Shown: positions 36,904 through 45,979, counted from the first letter of the stretch. The stretch: 64,000 bases of DNA from Flavobacterium degerlachei (GCF_900106645.1 NZ_FNMV01000001.1:186001-250000); one strand, 5' to 3'. Notes: generated by a model not told the origin, from the letters alone. Program-made: numbers and translations.

Positions 36904-36971
36904 ATATACATTATTCCGACAAAAAAGAATCGTCTTATTGAGTAATTTGGTATTTACACCCTTTCAATAGT

Positions 36972-37352
36972 TTACAATAAACGTAGTTTTAGCGTCTCCA
37001 TGTTCGTTCTACTAAATGGTTTCTCAACAAACTCAATTATTTTAGAATATGATTCAGCCTTGTCTTTGTCTCCCTGATCTACTGAAGAAGTGACCATGAC
37101 TACCTCGATCTTTTTATCAAAATCCTCTTGATGGATAATATCTAACAGTCCCCATCCATCCATAACGGGCATATTAATGTCTAAAAACAACAAAATAGGA
37201 GTATCATCAGGAACACTTTTAAAGAATTCTAAAGCCTTCAGTGCCGAATTGAACGTTTTTGGTGATTCGTGAAGACCAACAGCCTGAATTATTTTACTAT
37301 GTAAAAACAGCACTATTTCGTCATCATCTACAACTACTACATTATAATTCAT
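36972..37352 (-). CDS. Single-domain response regulator
   Basis: A 126-residue receiver domain alone. Acidic residues DDDE (9-12), the phosphoacceptor D58 in LLFLDINMPVMDG, a Thr in VMVTSS and the Lys in VEKPF make it complete. It lies 5 bases after the REC-PAS-HisKA gene on the same strand, so they are co-transcribed and probably act in one phosphorelay. No DNA-binding output domain. Confidence 0.92.
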   Translation of the reverse strand: MNYNVVVVDDDEIVLFLHSKIIQAVGLHESPKTFNSALKALEFFKSVPDDTPILLFLDINMPVMDGWGLLDIIHQEDFDKKIEVVMVTSSVDQGDKDKAESYSKIIEFVEKPFSRTNMETLKLRLL

Positions 37353-37357
37353 TTGAC

Positions 37358-38368
37358 TTATTTTTTATTAATAGTTTCCGTTTTCTTAACGATATCTCTT
37401 ATAATACCATCAAGTTCGGTCCCAGAGTCAAAAAAGTGACCCAATAAATTTTCATACTCAGATGGAATCCCGTCTGACTCTTTCATATAGTCAATAATTG
37501 ACATCATTTTAGCTAATGGAGCTCTAACGACATGCGAATGTGTCCACGCAATTTCTTTCAAGCTTTTGTTCTGGTCTTCAATAGTCTTGATGTGCTGCAT
37601 CTGTTTAGTTATATCATTAGCCATAACCAACTTAGCCTTAGAGTCATTAAAAAAAATGATGTTGCTTTGGATTTCCACATTGATAATATCACCATTTTTC
37701 TTCTGATGTCTTAAGTACCTCTTCTTGAAGTTCTCCTTATATTGGTCAAAGGAATAAACACCTTGATCAAATATAGGATAGTCCTCAACTGGCCAAATTT
37801 CCTTAATAGTCATATTAAGAAATTCCTCTTTCTTAAAACCGTAGTTTTTTATTGCAGCATCGTTGACGTCCAGAAACTGAAAGGTACCTAAATCGTAAAC
37901 CCACATAGGTAACGGACTTAAATGAAAAAGATCACTATAACGTGTTTTTGCCATCTCATATGAGAAGAAAATCTTTTTACGCTCTATGGAGCACACCATG
38001 CTCTTAAAAAGCATAGCTGGGGTTAATTCTTCTTTTATCAAGTAATCTGCAATTCCTTTAGAAATTGATTTAATAGACATACCCACATCATCATTTGTGG
38101 TCAAAACTATAATTGGGCAAAAAAACACCAAATCTAACATTTTACCTACTATCTCATCCTTTGCAATATCGGGTAGGGTAAGGTCTAACAATACGACATC
38201 AAAAAACTTATCTTCCATTGACAAAATCAAAGAAGCTTCCTTAAAGTTTTTTGCATGCTTAATTTCCGTTTTACACTCAAGTACTGATATAAATCGTTCA
38301 ATCTTCTCAAAATCATTGAAATCATCTTCAACAACTAGAATAGAATATATTTTTGGCGTTTCATTCAT
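37358..38368 (-). CDS. REC-PAS-HisKA protein without ATPase domain
   Basis: A 336-residue protein. An N-terminal receiver domain (about 6-125; D62 in LLDLTLP) is followed by a PAS domain (about 140-260, PLPMWVYDLGTF). A histidine dimerisation segment (about 273-336) has the H-box SHVVRAPLAKM with H279. The chain stops after this four-helix part; the HATPase_c catalytic domain expected next is absent, with no remnant before the response regulator gene. It cannot autophosphorylate by itself. It might take phosphate from another kinase and pass it to the small receiver protein, or act as a dominant dimer partner. Confidence 0.85.
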   Translation of the reverse strand: MNETPKIYSILVVEDDFNDFEKIERFISVLECKTEIKHAKNFKEASLILSMEDKFFDVVLLDLTLPDIAKDEIVGKMLDLVFFCPIIVLTTNDDVGMSIKSISKGIADYLIKEELTPAMLFKSMVCSIERKKIFFSYEMAKTRYSDLFHLSPLPMWVYDLGTFQFLDVNDAAIKNYGFKKEEFLNMTIKEIWPVEDYPIFDQGVYSFDQYKENFKKRYLRHQKKNGDIINVEIQSNIIFFNDSKAKLVMANDITKQMQHIKTIEDQNKSLKEIAWTHSHVVRAPLAKMMSIIDYMKESDGIPSEYENLLGHFFDSGTELDGIIRDIVKKTETINKK

Positions 38369-38431
38369 TTTCTGCGATATTCACTTTCATTATCCATTCT
38401 TTTAACTCCCCTGTAAACGCACCTAATAATT

Positions 38432-40117
38432 TTAGCCCTTCGGAATGGCTTCTATCAGTTTTTTTGTATATTCCCTTTGAGGGTTAGCATACAACTCATC
38501 CGCATCAGCAATTTCCTCTATTTTTCCTTTGTTCATCACCAAAACCTGATCACTCATATATTTTACTACCGCCAAATCATGCGATATAAAAATATAAGTA
38601 AAACCAAAATTCTCTTTTAGCTCATTTAACAAGTTTAAAACCTGCGCTTGAACTGATATATCCAAAGCCGAAACTGATTCGTCACAAACGATCAATTTAG
38701 GCTGTAGCGCAATAGTTCGAGCTATTCCTATTCTTTGTCTTTGTCCTCCTGAAAATTCATGCGGATAACGGTTAAAAAATTCGCCTCCCAGTCCTACTCT
38801 TTCCAGAATTTCAATTGTTTTTTCTTTCCGTTCTTTGTCATTTTTATACAAACCATGTACTTGCATTGGCTCCATAATGGCTTTTCCAACTGGTATTCTA
38901 GGATTCAAGGATGAATACGGATCCTGAAAAATAATCTGTATTTCTTTTCTGAGTTTTTTAATTTCGGTGCTCCCTAACTTTGTAATATCTTGTCCGCGAT
39001 ATAAAATTTGACCAGCCGTGGCTTTGTCCAGTTGTAGGATGGCATTTCCCAAAGTCGATTTTCCACAACCGCTCTCCCCTACCAATCCAAGGGTTTCGCC
39101 TTCATATAATTTAAAACTGACATTATTTACTGCTTTAAAACCAGACTTTTTCCCAAAGAAACCAGCTGTAGAAAAATACTCTTTCTCGACGTTGATAACT
39201 TCTAAAATGGGTTCCTGATTGTATAATTTATCATGAAATTGAACTCTATCTTCTAACGTTACAATTTCCGAATTTATTTCATTACTTAAAAAATCTTGAA
39301 TTGTGGGTAAGCGTTTCAAGCGCACGTCTAAAGATGGTCTTGAAGCAATTAAAGCTTTAGTATAATTGTGCTCCGGATTTTTAAAAATTTGTTTTACTTC
39401 TCCCTGCTCTACAATTTCACCTTTGTACATCACTAAAACTCGATGCGCAATCTCAGAAACCAAAGACAAATCATGAGATATAAAAATGATACTCATTCCC
39501 GTTTCCTGCTGAATGTCTTTCAACAATTGAATAATTTCTTTTTGAACTGTTACATCAAGTGCCGTTGTAGGTTCATCAGCAATTAACAACTGCGGTTTGC
39601 AAGCAATTGCCATGGCAATCATGACACGTTGTTTTTGTCCGCCAGAAATTTCATGCGGATATTTTTCGAATAATATCTCAGGATTTGGCAGTTTTACTTT
39701 ATCAAACAATAAAAGAGTTTCTGCCTTTGATTCTGAATTAGATAATTTTGTGTGTTGCTGTAGAATTTCCTGAACCTGAAAACCACATTTTAGTGATGGG
39801 TTTAATGAACTCATTGGTTCTTGAAAAATCATGGCGATTTCATTTCCACGAAGGTTTTGTAATTCCCTTTCGTTCAAATTCGCTACATTTTTTCCATCAA
39901 AAATGATTGTGCCTTCAGAAATCTTAGAAATATGCGCGGGTAACAAACCCATAATGGCCAAAGAAGAAACCGACTTCCCTGAACCTGATTCACCTACGAT
40001 TCCTAGAATTTCATTTTCATGCAAATCATAACTGATGTTTTTTATAACAGCGTTATAACCTCCTTCTCTTTTGAAAGAAATCTCTAGATTTTGTATCGAA
40101 AGCAAGGGTTTGTTCAT
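38432..40117 (-). CDS. Fused oligopeptide-type ABC transporter ATPase
   Basis: A 561-residue protein with two nucleotide-binding domains of the Dpp/Opp type, like YejF or GsiA. The first has Walker A GESGSGKS and signature SGGQKQR; the second has GESGCGKS and SGGQRQR. It energises import of peptides or similar solutes, but no permease or binding protein gene is adjacent, so the partner is elsewhere. A -7 box (TACTTTTG, 40130-40123) is only 5 bases before the ATG 40117, implying a leaderless or very short leader message. Confidence 0.92.
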   Translation of the reverse strand: MNKPLLSIQNLEISFKREGGYNAVIKNISYDLHENEILGIVGESGSGKSVSSLAIMGLLPAHISKISEGTIIFDGKNVANLNERELQNLRGNEIAMIFQEPMSSLNPSLKCGFQVQEILQQHTKLSNSESKAETLLLFDKVKLPNPEILFEKYPHEISGGQKQRVMIAMAIACKPQLLIADEPTTALDVTVQKEIIQLLKDIQQETGMSIIFISHDLSLVSEIAHRVLVMYKGEIVEQGEVKQIFKNPEHNYTKALIASRPSLDVRLKRLPTIQDFLSNEINSEIVTLEDRVQFHDKLYNQEPILEVINVEKEYFSTAGFFGKKSGFKAVNNVSFKLYEGETLGLVGESGCGKSTLGNAILQLDKATAGQILYRGQDITKLGSTEIKKLRKEIQIIFQDPYSSLNPRIPVGKAIMEPMQVHGLYKNDKERKEKTIEILERVGLGGEFFNRYPHEFSGGQRQRIGIARTIALQPKLIVCDESVSALDISVQAQVLNLLNELKENFGFTYIFISHDLAVVKYMSDQVLVMNKGKIEEIADADELYANPQREYTKKLIEAIPKG

Positions 40118-40122
40118 GTTGG

Positions 40123-40130
40123 CAAAAGTA
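40123..40130 (-). promoter_or_regulatory. -7 box abutting the ABC ATPase start
   Basis: The minus strand reads TACTTTTG and ends 5 bases before the ATG at 40117. Confidence 0.45.
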
Positions 40131-40186
40131 ACTAATTAAGCTTAAAGTTGGTCTAAATGTTGAAAAACTGAAGGCGAAAATTATGT

Positions 40187-40900
40187 TTAAACATGAATAA
40201 TCTCGTCATCTATTAATAAATCTTCTCTTCGGAGTCGAAGAAAAATCTGGGCAACGGCAATAGTATCCTTTTCACAGTAGGTTACAATCCGGTCAATGTC
40301 TTTATCCACATAAAAAACATGCCCTACTTGACTGCCGTCAATATCCCCTTTTGGCGACGGAATCCCGAGCACCTTGCATAGTAATTTTAAAGAGGTAAAA
40401 TGTTTGTAATCCCCGAATTTCCATAACTCCAATGTATCCAAATGCGGAATTTCCCATGGTTTTTTTCCAAATAAATTCAGTTTATCGGGAATCGCGATTT
40501 GATTAATTATCATGCGGCGGGCTAGAAACGGAATGTCAAATTCCTTAGCATTATGACCGCATAAAACATGCTGCGGTTGGTTGAAATGATTGTTTAATAA
40601 ATTATTGAAATCGTGAAGTATTTTCTTTTCCTCTCCAAAAAAAGAGGTTACTCTAAAATTCCTAATGTCAGCTTTGTTAGCAAAGAAACCTACCGAAATG
40701 CAGACAATCTTCCCAAACTCGGCCCAAATTCCTGCGCGATCGTAAAAATCCTCAGCAGTATATTCGTCTTTGCGTTGGTATTGGGTTTTGTGTTCCCAAA
40801 GGCTTTTTAATTCCTCATCAAGAGAATTATAATCCTCGGCTTCTGGAACTGTTTCTATATCAAGAAAGAGAATGTTATTGAGGTTGATTTTTTCTATCAT
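40187..40900 (-). CDS. DEDDy-type 3'-5' exonuclease (PolB exonuclease-like)
   Basis: A 237-residue ribonuclease-H-fold exonuclease related to the proofreading domain of family B polymerases. Exo I is FLDIETVP, Exo II is GHNAKEFDIPFL, and Exo III is YCEKD, giving a DEDDy set. ATG 40900 (MIEKINLNN) is chosen; a frame opening at 40930 would read into a repetitive GCGGAT stretch. Likely role is DNA trimming or repair. It is separated from the ABC ATPase by 69 bases and is probably monocistronic. Confidence 0.88.
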   Translation of the reverse strand: MIEKINLNNILFLDIETVPEAEDYNSLDEELKSLWEHKTQYQRKDEYTAEDFYDRAGIWAEFGKIVCISVGFFANKADIRNFRVTSFFGEEKKILHDFNNLLNNHFNQPQHVLCGHNAKEFDIPFLARRMIINQIAIPDKLNLFGKKPWEIPHLDTLELWKFGDYKHFTSLKLLCKVLGIPSPKGDIDGSQVGHVFYVDKDIDRIVTYCEKDTIAVAQIFLRLRREDLLIDDEIIHV

Positions 40901-40904
40901 AATA

Positions 40905-40950
40905 ATGGAACGCGGATGACGCGGATTCAAATGGATTAGACGGATTTTAT
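40905..40950. repeat. Degenerate GCGGAT repeat stretch
   Basis: Short iterations of ACGCGGAT, AATGGATT and GACGGATT between the exonuclease gene start and its -7 box (TATATTTG on the minus strand at 40971-40964). Confidence 0.5.
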
Positions 40951-41011
40951 AAATTCATTCCTTCAAATATAAATAATAATTTGTTGCAGTATATCTGCAA
41001 TTGACTGGACT

Positions 41012-41482
41012 TTAAAACAAACTTTGTTGCGGACTAGGGTTTTCATGTTCCAATAGCCATTTTTTACGCCACAAACCTCCGGCATATCCAGTCAGTGAAC
41101 CATCACTGCCTATGACTCTATGGCATGGAATGACGATCCAAAGCGGATTTTTCCCATTGGCAGAAGCAACTGCGCGAATGGCTTTTACATCTCCTAAAAT
41201 CTTGGACTGTTCTAGATAAGTTCTGGTTTTCCCATAGGGAATTTCTAATAATGATTGCCACACTTTTTGTTGAAAATCAGTTCCCTTTGGGTTTAATTTG
41301 AATGTAAAATCGTTTCTATTCCCCTCGAAATAATCATTAAGTTGACTAACAGCCTCGCCCAAAACCGCTGGAATTATTGCTGAAGCCTCCCCTTCATCAG
41401 AAACTGAAATTTCTGAAACTCCGTTTTCGTCTCCTATAAGCGTCGCAATCCCTAAAGGCGTTTTGATGTAAGCTGTTTCCAT
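41012..41482 (-). CDS. ogt: Methylated-DNA-protein cysteine methyltransferase
   Basis: A 156-residue suicide repair protein that removes alkyl groups from O6-alkylguanine. The active-site motif PCHR is visible in VIPCHRVIGSDGSLTGYAGG, with the helix-turn-helix region around FQQKVWQSLLEIPYGKT. It has no Ada-type N-terminal metal domain. METAYIKTPLG at 41482 is the likely start; a longer frame to 41539 adds residues without family match. Confidence 0.93.
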   Translation of the reverse strand: METAYIKTPLGIATLIGDENGVSEISVSDEGEASAIIPAVLGEAVSQLNDYFEGNRNDFTFKLNPKGTDFQQKVWQSLLEIPYGKTRTYLEQSKILGDVKAIRAVASANGKNPLWIVIPCHRVIGSDGSLTGYAGGLWRKKWLLEHENPSPQQSLF

Positions 41483-41593
41483 TGAATAAAAATAATAAAT
41501 TAAACTGCTTAATACACATAGAATATTTAAAGTTCCCAAAGCAGCTATTTTGAAAACAAAAAACCACTCGCTTTCGCAAATGGTTTTGTTTTT

Positions 41594-41671
41594 TTAGCCC
41601 TGATGGTAGTGACATCCTTTTCTTGCATTCTTTAGGCAAGGAAAGATATAACGAACAGCAGGAATAGCTTC
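41594..41671 (-). repeat. Dispersed intergenic repeat R, copy 5
   Basis: Minus strand: AGCTATTCCTGCTGTTCG, then inner arms CTTGC and GCAAG (41636-41640 with 41622-41626), then GGATGTCACTACCATCAGG. It lies just after the cytochrome gene. Confidence 0.7.
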
Positions 41672-41695
41672 AGATAATACCAACTCCAGCTTAAA

Positions 41696-42103
41696 TTATT
41701 TTAAATTACTGTAAAAATATGCCTCTAAACCTTTCAGCTCCTCGTCAGACATTGCTTTTGTAACGGCAAAATTGGTTTTCATCACTTCGTATTGGCTTGG
41801 GTCCACAATTGCTTCCCCTTCCCCTTTTAAAAAGGTGATTATGTCTGCGTTTTTGTCCTTATACATTTTCGCAATCTCCTGAACACTTGGTCCTATTAAT
41901 TTTTTATCAACTTGATGACAAGATATGCAATTACCTTTGCCATTAAAGATTGTTTCTCCAAGTTCTTCTGGTGTTTGTGTTTGTGCCGGCATACCTTCAG
42001 AAACGGTAACCTCAGGCTCAACTTCTTTACCAAAAGATTCCTCCTCTTTGCCTTTACAAGATAAAGCTAAAAAAACCAATCCTAATACTATTATTTTTTT
42101 CAT
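41696..42103 (-). CDS. Cytochrome c lipoprotein
   Basis: A 135-residue class I c-type cytochrome tethered by a lipid: lipobox LALSC (Cys 16), an acidic linker, and a heme motif CISCH (around residues 59-63). A candidate axial Met occurs late in the chain (AVTKAMSDEEL). It probably shuttles electrons in the periplasm. Two -7 boxes precede it (42131-42124 and 42182-42175 on the minus strand). It is adjacent to hemB, matching a heme theme, but is separately transcribed. Confidence 0.9.
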   Translation of the reverse strand: MKKIIVLGLVFLALSCKGKEEESFGKEVEPEVTVSEGMPAQTQTPEELGETIFNGKGNCISCHQVDKKLIGPSVQEIAKMYKDKNADIITFLKGEGEAIVDPSQYEVMKTNFAVTKAMSDEELKGLEAYFYSNLK

Positions 42104-42123
42104 GATATAAGTGTTTGTTCTAC

Positions 42124-42131
42124 CAAAGTTA
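42124..42131 (-). promoter_or_regulatory. -7 box for cytochrome gene
   Basis: The minus strand reads TAACTTTG, 20 bases before the ATG at 42103; an alternative TACTTTTG lies at 42182-42175. Confidence 0.45.
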
Positions 42132-42189
42132 CACTATTAAAAACACCTGGATAGTGACTTTTGTCATCTTAATGCAAAAGTAATCGTTA

Positions 42190-43185
42190 TTATTTATTTA
42201 AAAGTATCGCAGCTTCCTTTGCAAAATAAGTCGAAATCAAACTTGCGCCTGCACGCTTGATACACATTAATTGCTCCATCATGATTTTGTCATGGTCTAA
42301 CCAACCTCTTTCGGCTGCAGCTTTAATCATCGCATACTCGCCAGAAACATGGAAAACCGTTACAGGAACATTTACGGCATTTTTAACTTCACGAACAATA
42401 TCTAAATAAGCAATTCCAGGTTTCACCATTACCATATCAGCACCTTCTTCGACATCCCAAAGCGCTTCTTTGATGGCCTCAATGCGATTTGCATAGTCCA
42501 TTTGGTATGTTTTTTTGTCTTTTGGAACTACCACATCCGATTCTCTTGGTGCACTGTCTAAAGCATCACGAAAAGGCCCGTAAAATGCCGATGCGTATTT
42601 AGCCGAATAACTCATGATTCCCACATTGTGAAAACCAGCAGCATCAAGACCTTGACGCAAACGTAAAACTCTTCCGTCCATCATATCAGATGGCGCAACA
42701 AAGTCGGCGCCAGCCTCAGCATGTGAAACTGCCATTTTTACCAAAGCCTCGTTTGTTGAGTCGTTTTCTACATCGCCGTTTGTAATGATTCCGTCATGAC
42801 CATAAATAGAATAAGGATCTAAGGCTACATCTGGCATCACAATCATTTCAGGACAAGCCGCTTTGATGGCACGAATAGCTTCTTGCATCAATCCGTTTGG
42901 GTTCCAAGCTTCTTTTCCAGTATTGTCTTTTAAATCCTCGCTTACTTTTACATAAATATTTACGGCGCGAATTCCTAAAGCATATATTTCTTGTACTTCC
43001 TTTACCGTTAAATCTATCGAACGACGGAATATTCCGGGCATAGATGCAATTTCAACTTGCACGTTTTCACCTTCAGCAATAAACATAGGAAACATGAAAT
43101 CAGATGGACTTAATGTCGTTTCACGAACCAAACTTCTGATGGATTCGTTTGTTCTTAATCTTCTACCTCTTTGTAATGGAAACAT
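42190..43185 (-). CDS. hemB: Porphobilinogen synthase (delta-aminolevulinic acid dehydratase)
   Basis: A 331-residue enzyme condensing two 5-aminolevulinate into porphobilinogen. It has the Schiff-base lysines in SAKYASAFYGPFRDA and MVKPGIAYLD and the metal region DVALDPYSIYGHDG. The N-terminal RGRRLRTNESIR is typical. It follows hemF by 91 bases and is the last gene of the minus-strand heme cluster. Confidence 0.97.
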   Translation of the reverse strand: MFPLQRGRRLRTNESIRSLVRETTLSPSDFMFPMFIAEGENVQVEIASMPGIFRRSIDLTVKEVQEIYALGIRAVNIYVKVSEDLKDNTGKEAWNPNGLMQEAIRAIKAACPEMIVMPDVALDPYSIYGHDGIITNGDVENDSTNEALVKMAVSHAEAGADFVAPSDMMDGRVLRLRQGLDAAGFHNVGIMSYSAKYASAFYGPFRDALDSAPRESDVVVPKDKKTYQMDYANRIEAIKEALWDVEEGADMVMVKPGIAYLDIVREVKNAVNVPVTVFHVSGEYAMIKAAAERGWLDHDKIMMEQLMCIKRAGASLISTYFAKEAAILLNK

Positions 43186-43276
43186 ATGATTTATGATTTT
43201 AGATTAGTGATTGCAGATTTATGATTTAAAAACAAATGGTGATAACAGAAAATCTGAAATCAAAAATCGTTAATCC

Positions 43277-44185
43277 TCAATCTACAATCCAATTTTTTGG
43301 GTTTTCTAATACGTTTACTAATTTCTCTTCTTCGCTACCTGCTTCTGCATGATGGTCGTAAACCCACTGCACATGTGGCGGCAAACTCATCAGTATGCTT
43401 TCTATTCTTCCGTTGGTTTTTAGTCCAAATAAAGTGCCTTTGTCGTGAACCAAATTGAACTCAACATAGCGACCACGGCGAATTTCCTGCCATGTTCTTT
43501 GTTCTGGGGTATATTCTAAATTTTTTCTTTTTTCAACAATTGGAACATAAGCTTGAAGGAAACTATCCCCAACTTCTGAAACAAAACTGAACCAATCTTC
43601 CATTTTCATTTCCTCAGTTTCTTTGCAATAATCAAAGAACAATCCTCCTATTCCTCGTGCTTCATTACGATGTGCGTTCCAGAAATACGAATCACATTGT
43701 TTTTTATATTTTGGATAAAATTTAGGGTTGTGTTTATCGCAAGCTGTTTTACAAGTTTGATGAAAGTGAACTGCATCTTCTTCAAACAAATAATAAGGCG
43801 TTAAATCTTGTCCACCGCCAAACCATTGTTGGATTACATTTCCCTGATCATCGTACATTTCGAAATAGCGCCAATTGGCATGAACCGTAGGCACCATTGG
43901 ACTTTTAGGATGTAAAACCAAACTCAATCCACAAGCAAAGAAATCAGCTTCGCCTACGTTGAATAGTTTTTGCATGCTGTCAGGTAATTTACCGTGAACA
44001 GCTGAGATATTGACACCGCCTTTTTCAAATACGGCACCGTTTTCGATTACTCGGGTTCTTCCTCCTCCGCCTTCTGGGCGTTCCCAAAGGTCTTCTTTGA
44101 ATTTGGCTTGACCATCAACAGCTTCTAGTCCTGCAACGATGGTATCTTGTAAGTTTTGTATGTAGGTAAAAAATTGTTCTTTCAT
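43277..44185 (-). CDS. hemF: Oxygen-dependent coproporphyrinogen III oxidase
   Basis: A 302-residue HemF that decarboxylates coproporphyrinogen III to protoporphyrinogen IX with O2. Characteristic blocks are WRYFEMYD, WWFGGGQDLTPYY-like QWFGGGQDLTPYY, and RGIGGLFFDY. An oxygen-dependent step implies an aerobic or microaerobic life. A -7 box (44203-44196) immediately before it gives it a private promoter, preceded by a 10-bp tandem repeat. Confidence 0.96.
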   Translation of the reverse strand: MKEQFFTYIQNLQDTIVAGLEAVDGQAKFKEDLWERPEGGGGRTRVIENGAVFEKGGVNISAVHGKLPDSMQKLFNVGEADFFACGLSLVLHPKSPMVPTVHANWRYFEMYDDQGNVIQQWFGGGQDLTPYYLFEEDAVHFHQTCKTACDKHNPKFYPKYKKQCDSYFWNAHRNEARGIGGLFFDYCKETEEMKMEDWFSFVSEVGDSFLQAYVPIVEKRKNLEYTPEQRTWQEIRRGRYVEFNLVHDKGTLFGLKTNGRIESILMSLPPHVQWVYDHHAEAGSEEEKLVNVLENPKNWIVD

Positions 44186-44195
44186 TATATTAAAG

Positions 44196-44250
44196 CAAAA
44201 GTATTTAAAAGTGTTTAAAAGTGTTTAAAAGTGTTTAAAAAGTGTTTAAA
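44196..44250 (-). repeat. 10-bp tandem repeats at the hemF promoter
   Basis: Five units of a 10-bp sequence (GTGTTTAAAA, first unit GTATTTAAAA, one with an extra A) run from 44201 to 44250, overlapping the stop codon of the preceding gene. The variant unit nearest hemF contributes to TACTTTTG (44203-44196), a -7 box 11 bases before the ATG. Confidence 0.8.
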
Positions 44251-45907
44251 CGATTTCCCAGAAATATCCTGGTGTATTAACAATCTTACCTTCTATCCTT
44301 AATGCAGAAAGATAATTCGTAACCTTATTTTTTTTCTTTTCTTCTGAAAGAGCAGTCGATAATTTAGGAATAATTAAGTTATCAATTTTATCTCGTTTCG
44401 TTTTCCCCCATTTTTTAAGGCATTCAAGTATCATCTCTTTAAAATGAGAATCGTCAAAACTACGGTTAGCTAAATATTCGGCTTGTAAATTTTCATCATT
44501 TGTTGACTCAATAATATCATAGGATAAGTAAATATTGGGTCTTCTTCCTTCAATATACTTCGCTTTTTTTAGATGCTTAAATTCAGTTTCTGTTATTTCT
44601 TTATGTTTTTGAACTTTGTCTAACAAAATGATTTCATCTAAACCTAAATTTGAGTTTTTGATAAGAATTCTAGCAAAATTCTCATCTAAAACTTTACCCG
44701 TGATGGTCACTTTTACCTTATTATCATCAAAATTATAATCTGGAAGTGGAAAAAATCGTTGTTTTTGAAAGTTAAATATTTTTCGAATACCTCCACCTTG
44801 AGTTTCAATCATATCTAAATTTTTCATTGCTTCAACCAAAAAAGGGTTGCGATACACTTCTTCGGGAGTGTCATTTAAAACAACATCTTCTACAGATTTT
44901 GGCAAAAAAGATCCATAATTAGAAAACACCAAATGATCATCTTCAAACTCGACTACGTTAATTCTTGCTCCTTTAGAATAATCTTGATGTGCTATAGCAT
45001 TGTTTAAAGACTCTCGGATAGTATATGGTTCATATCGCAATACCTCGTCAGGAAATAATGTACCATCACGTAGATAACGGTATTTTAAATTTCGTATTTT
45101 CTTAAAAACTTCATCTATTGATAACAATAATGGAATTGAAAATATCTCAAAATCTTTATCTTGATTATCCAGAGTTTTTAGATTCCATCTAATCTTAACA
45201 GAAGAGTCTAAATAGTGTTCCGATTCCTCTTTCCCTAAAAGAATTAAAGTCGTCCTAGTTATCTTTCCTTTAATTGTAAGTTTTGATTTATTTAGAAAAT
45301 CAACATCATTCCAATGATCAAGATCGTTGGAGTATTTAGGATTCCTTTTTTTAAATTCAATACGTGCTTTTTGTAATGCCTGTTGATCCAAATCTTCAAT
45401 AGTAGCGTCTTGAATAATTACTTTAGACCAATCTTCATTAGCTTGAACTTGAGTCAATATAGCATCTAAACGAGCTTTTGTCATTTCAACCAAATTATCA
45501 TCTATTCGCTGCCACGTTTTTTTATGTGCATAAACAGGTAATCTAAATTGATGTTTTGGTATATGGAAAATCCAAACAACCTTTTTAGTGTCTGAAGTAG
45601 TGAATTCATGAACACTAAATCCTTCAATATTTAGATTGGTTATATTTCCATTAATTCTAAACCTAATATCTTCAATTGTATAACCTCCAAAATCCTGAAT
45701 ACCTACAATTTCATACGTTTGATCTTGAATGCCAATAATTAAATGTCCGCCTTGCATGTTTGCAATTGCAGAAACATAAGAAATAACATCGTCACCTGCT
45801 CTTCCTGAAACAGCACTTTTTAACGACTTAAATTCCTTCCACTCACACTTTTCGTTTTCAAGCGGGTAGTTAGTCTTTAAATAGTCTTGTAGTTCTTTTT
45901 CAGTCAT
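44246..45907 (-). CDS. AlbA_2/AAA_4 (Schlafen-like) ATP-binding protein
   Basis: A 553-residue protein of the family often called predicted transcriptional regulator with HTH and ATPase. The N-terminal AlbA_2 region includes EWKEFKSL and a YVSAIANMQGGHLIIGI block. The central part (about residues 290-400) has RESLNNAIAHQDYSKGARINV, the divergent HATPase_c_4 motif. The C-terminal part is helical and may hold a winged helix. Such genes often occur alone in accessory loci and are linked to nucleic-acid control or defence. It splits the heme operon, has its own -7 box and a slightly different composition. Function unproven. Confidence 0.82.
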   Translation of the reverse strand: MTEKELQDYLKTNYPLENEKCEWKEFKSLKSAVSGRAGDDVISYVSAIANMQGGHLIIGIQDQTYEIVGIQDFGGYTIEDIRFRINGNITNLNIEGFSVHEFTTSDTKKVVWIFHIPKHQFRLPVYAHKKTWQRIDDNLVEMTKARLDAILTQVQANEDWSKVIIQDATIEDLDQQALQKARIEFKKRNPKYSNDLDHWNDVDFLNKSKLTIKGKITRTTLILLGKEESEHYLDSSVKIRWNLKTLDNQDKDFEIFSIPLLLSIDEVFKKIRNLKYRYLRDGTLFPDEVLRYEPYTIRESLNNAIAHQDYSKGARINVVEFEDDHLVFSNYGSFLPKSVEDVVLNDTPEEVYRNPFLVEAMKNLDMIETQGGGIRKIFNFQKQRFFPLPDYNFDDNKVKVTITGKVLDENFARILIKNSNLGLDEIILLDKVQKHKEITETEFKHLKKAKYIEGRRPNIYLSYDIIESTNDENLQAEYLANRSFDDSHFKEMILECLKKWGKTKRDKIDNLIIPKLSTALSEEKKKNKVTNYLSALRIEGKIVNTPGYFWEIV

Positions 45908-45928
45908 GTTTACGATAATTGTTAATTA

Positions 45929-45936
45929 CAAATATA
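45929..45936 (-). promoter_or_regulatory. -7 box for the AlbA_2/AAA_4 gene
   Basis: The minus strand reads TATATTTG, 21 bases before the ATG at 45907. Confidence 0.5.
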
Positions 45937-45979
45937 GAAAAGTATTTTTAGTGTCTAATGTTACTTAATATTTTGACAA

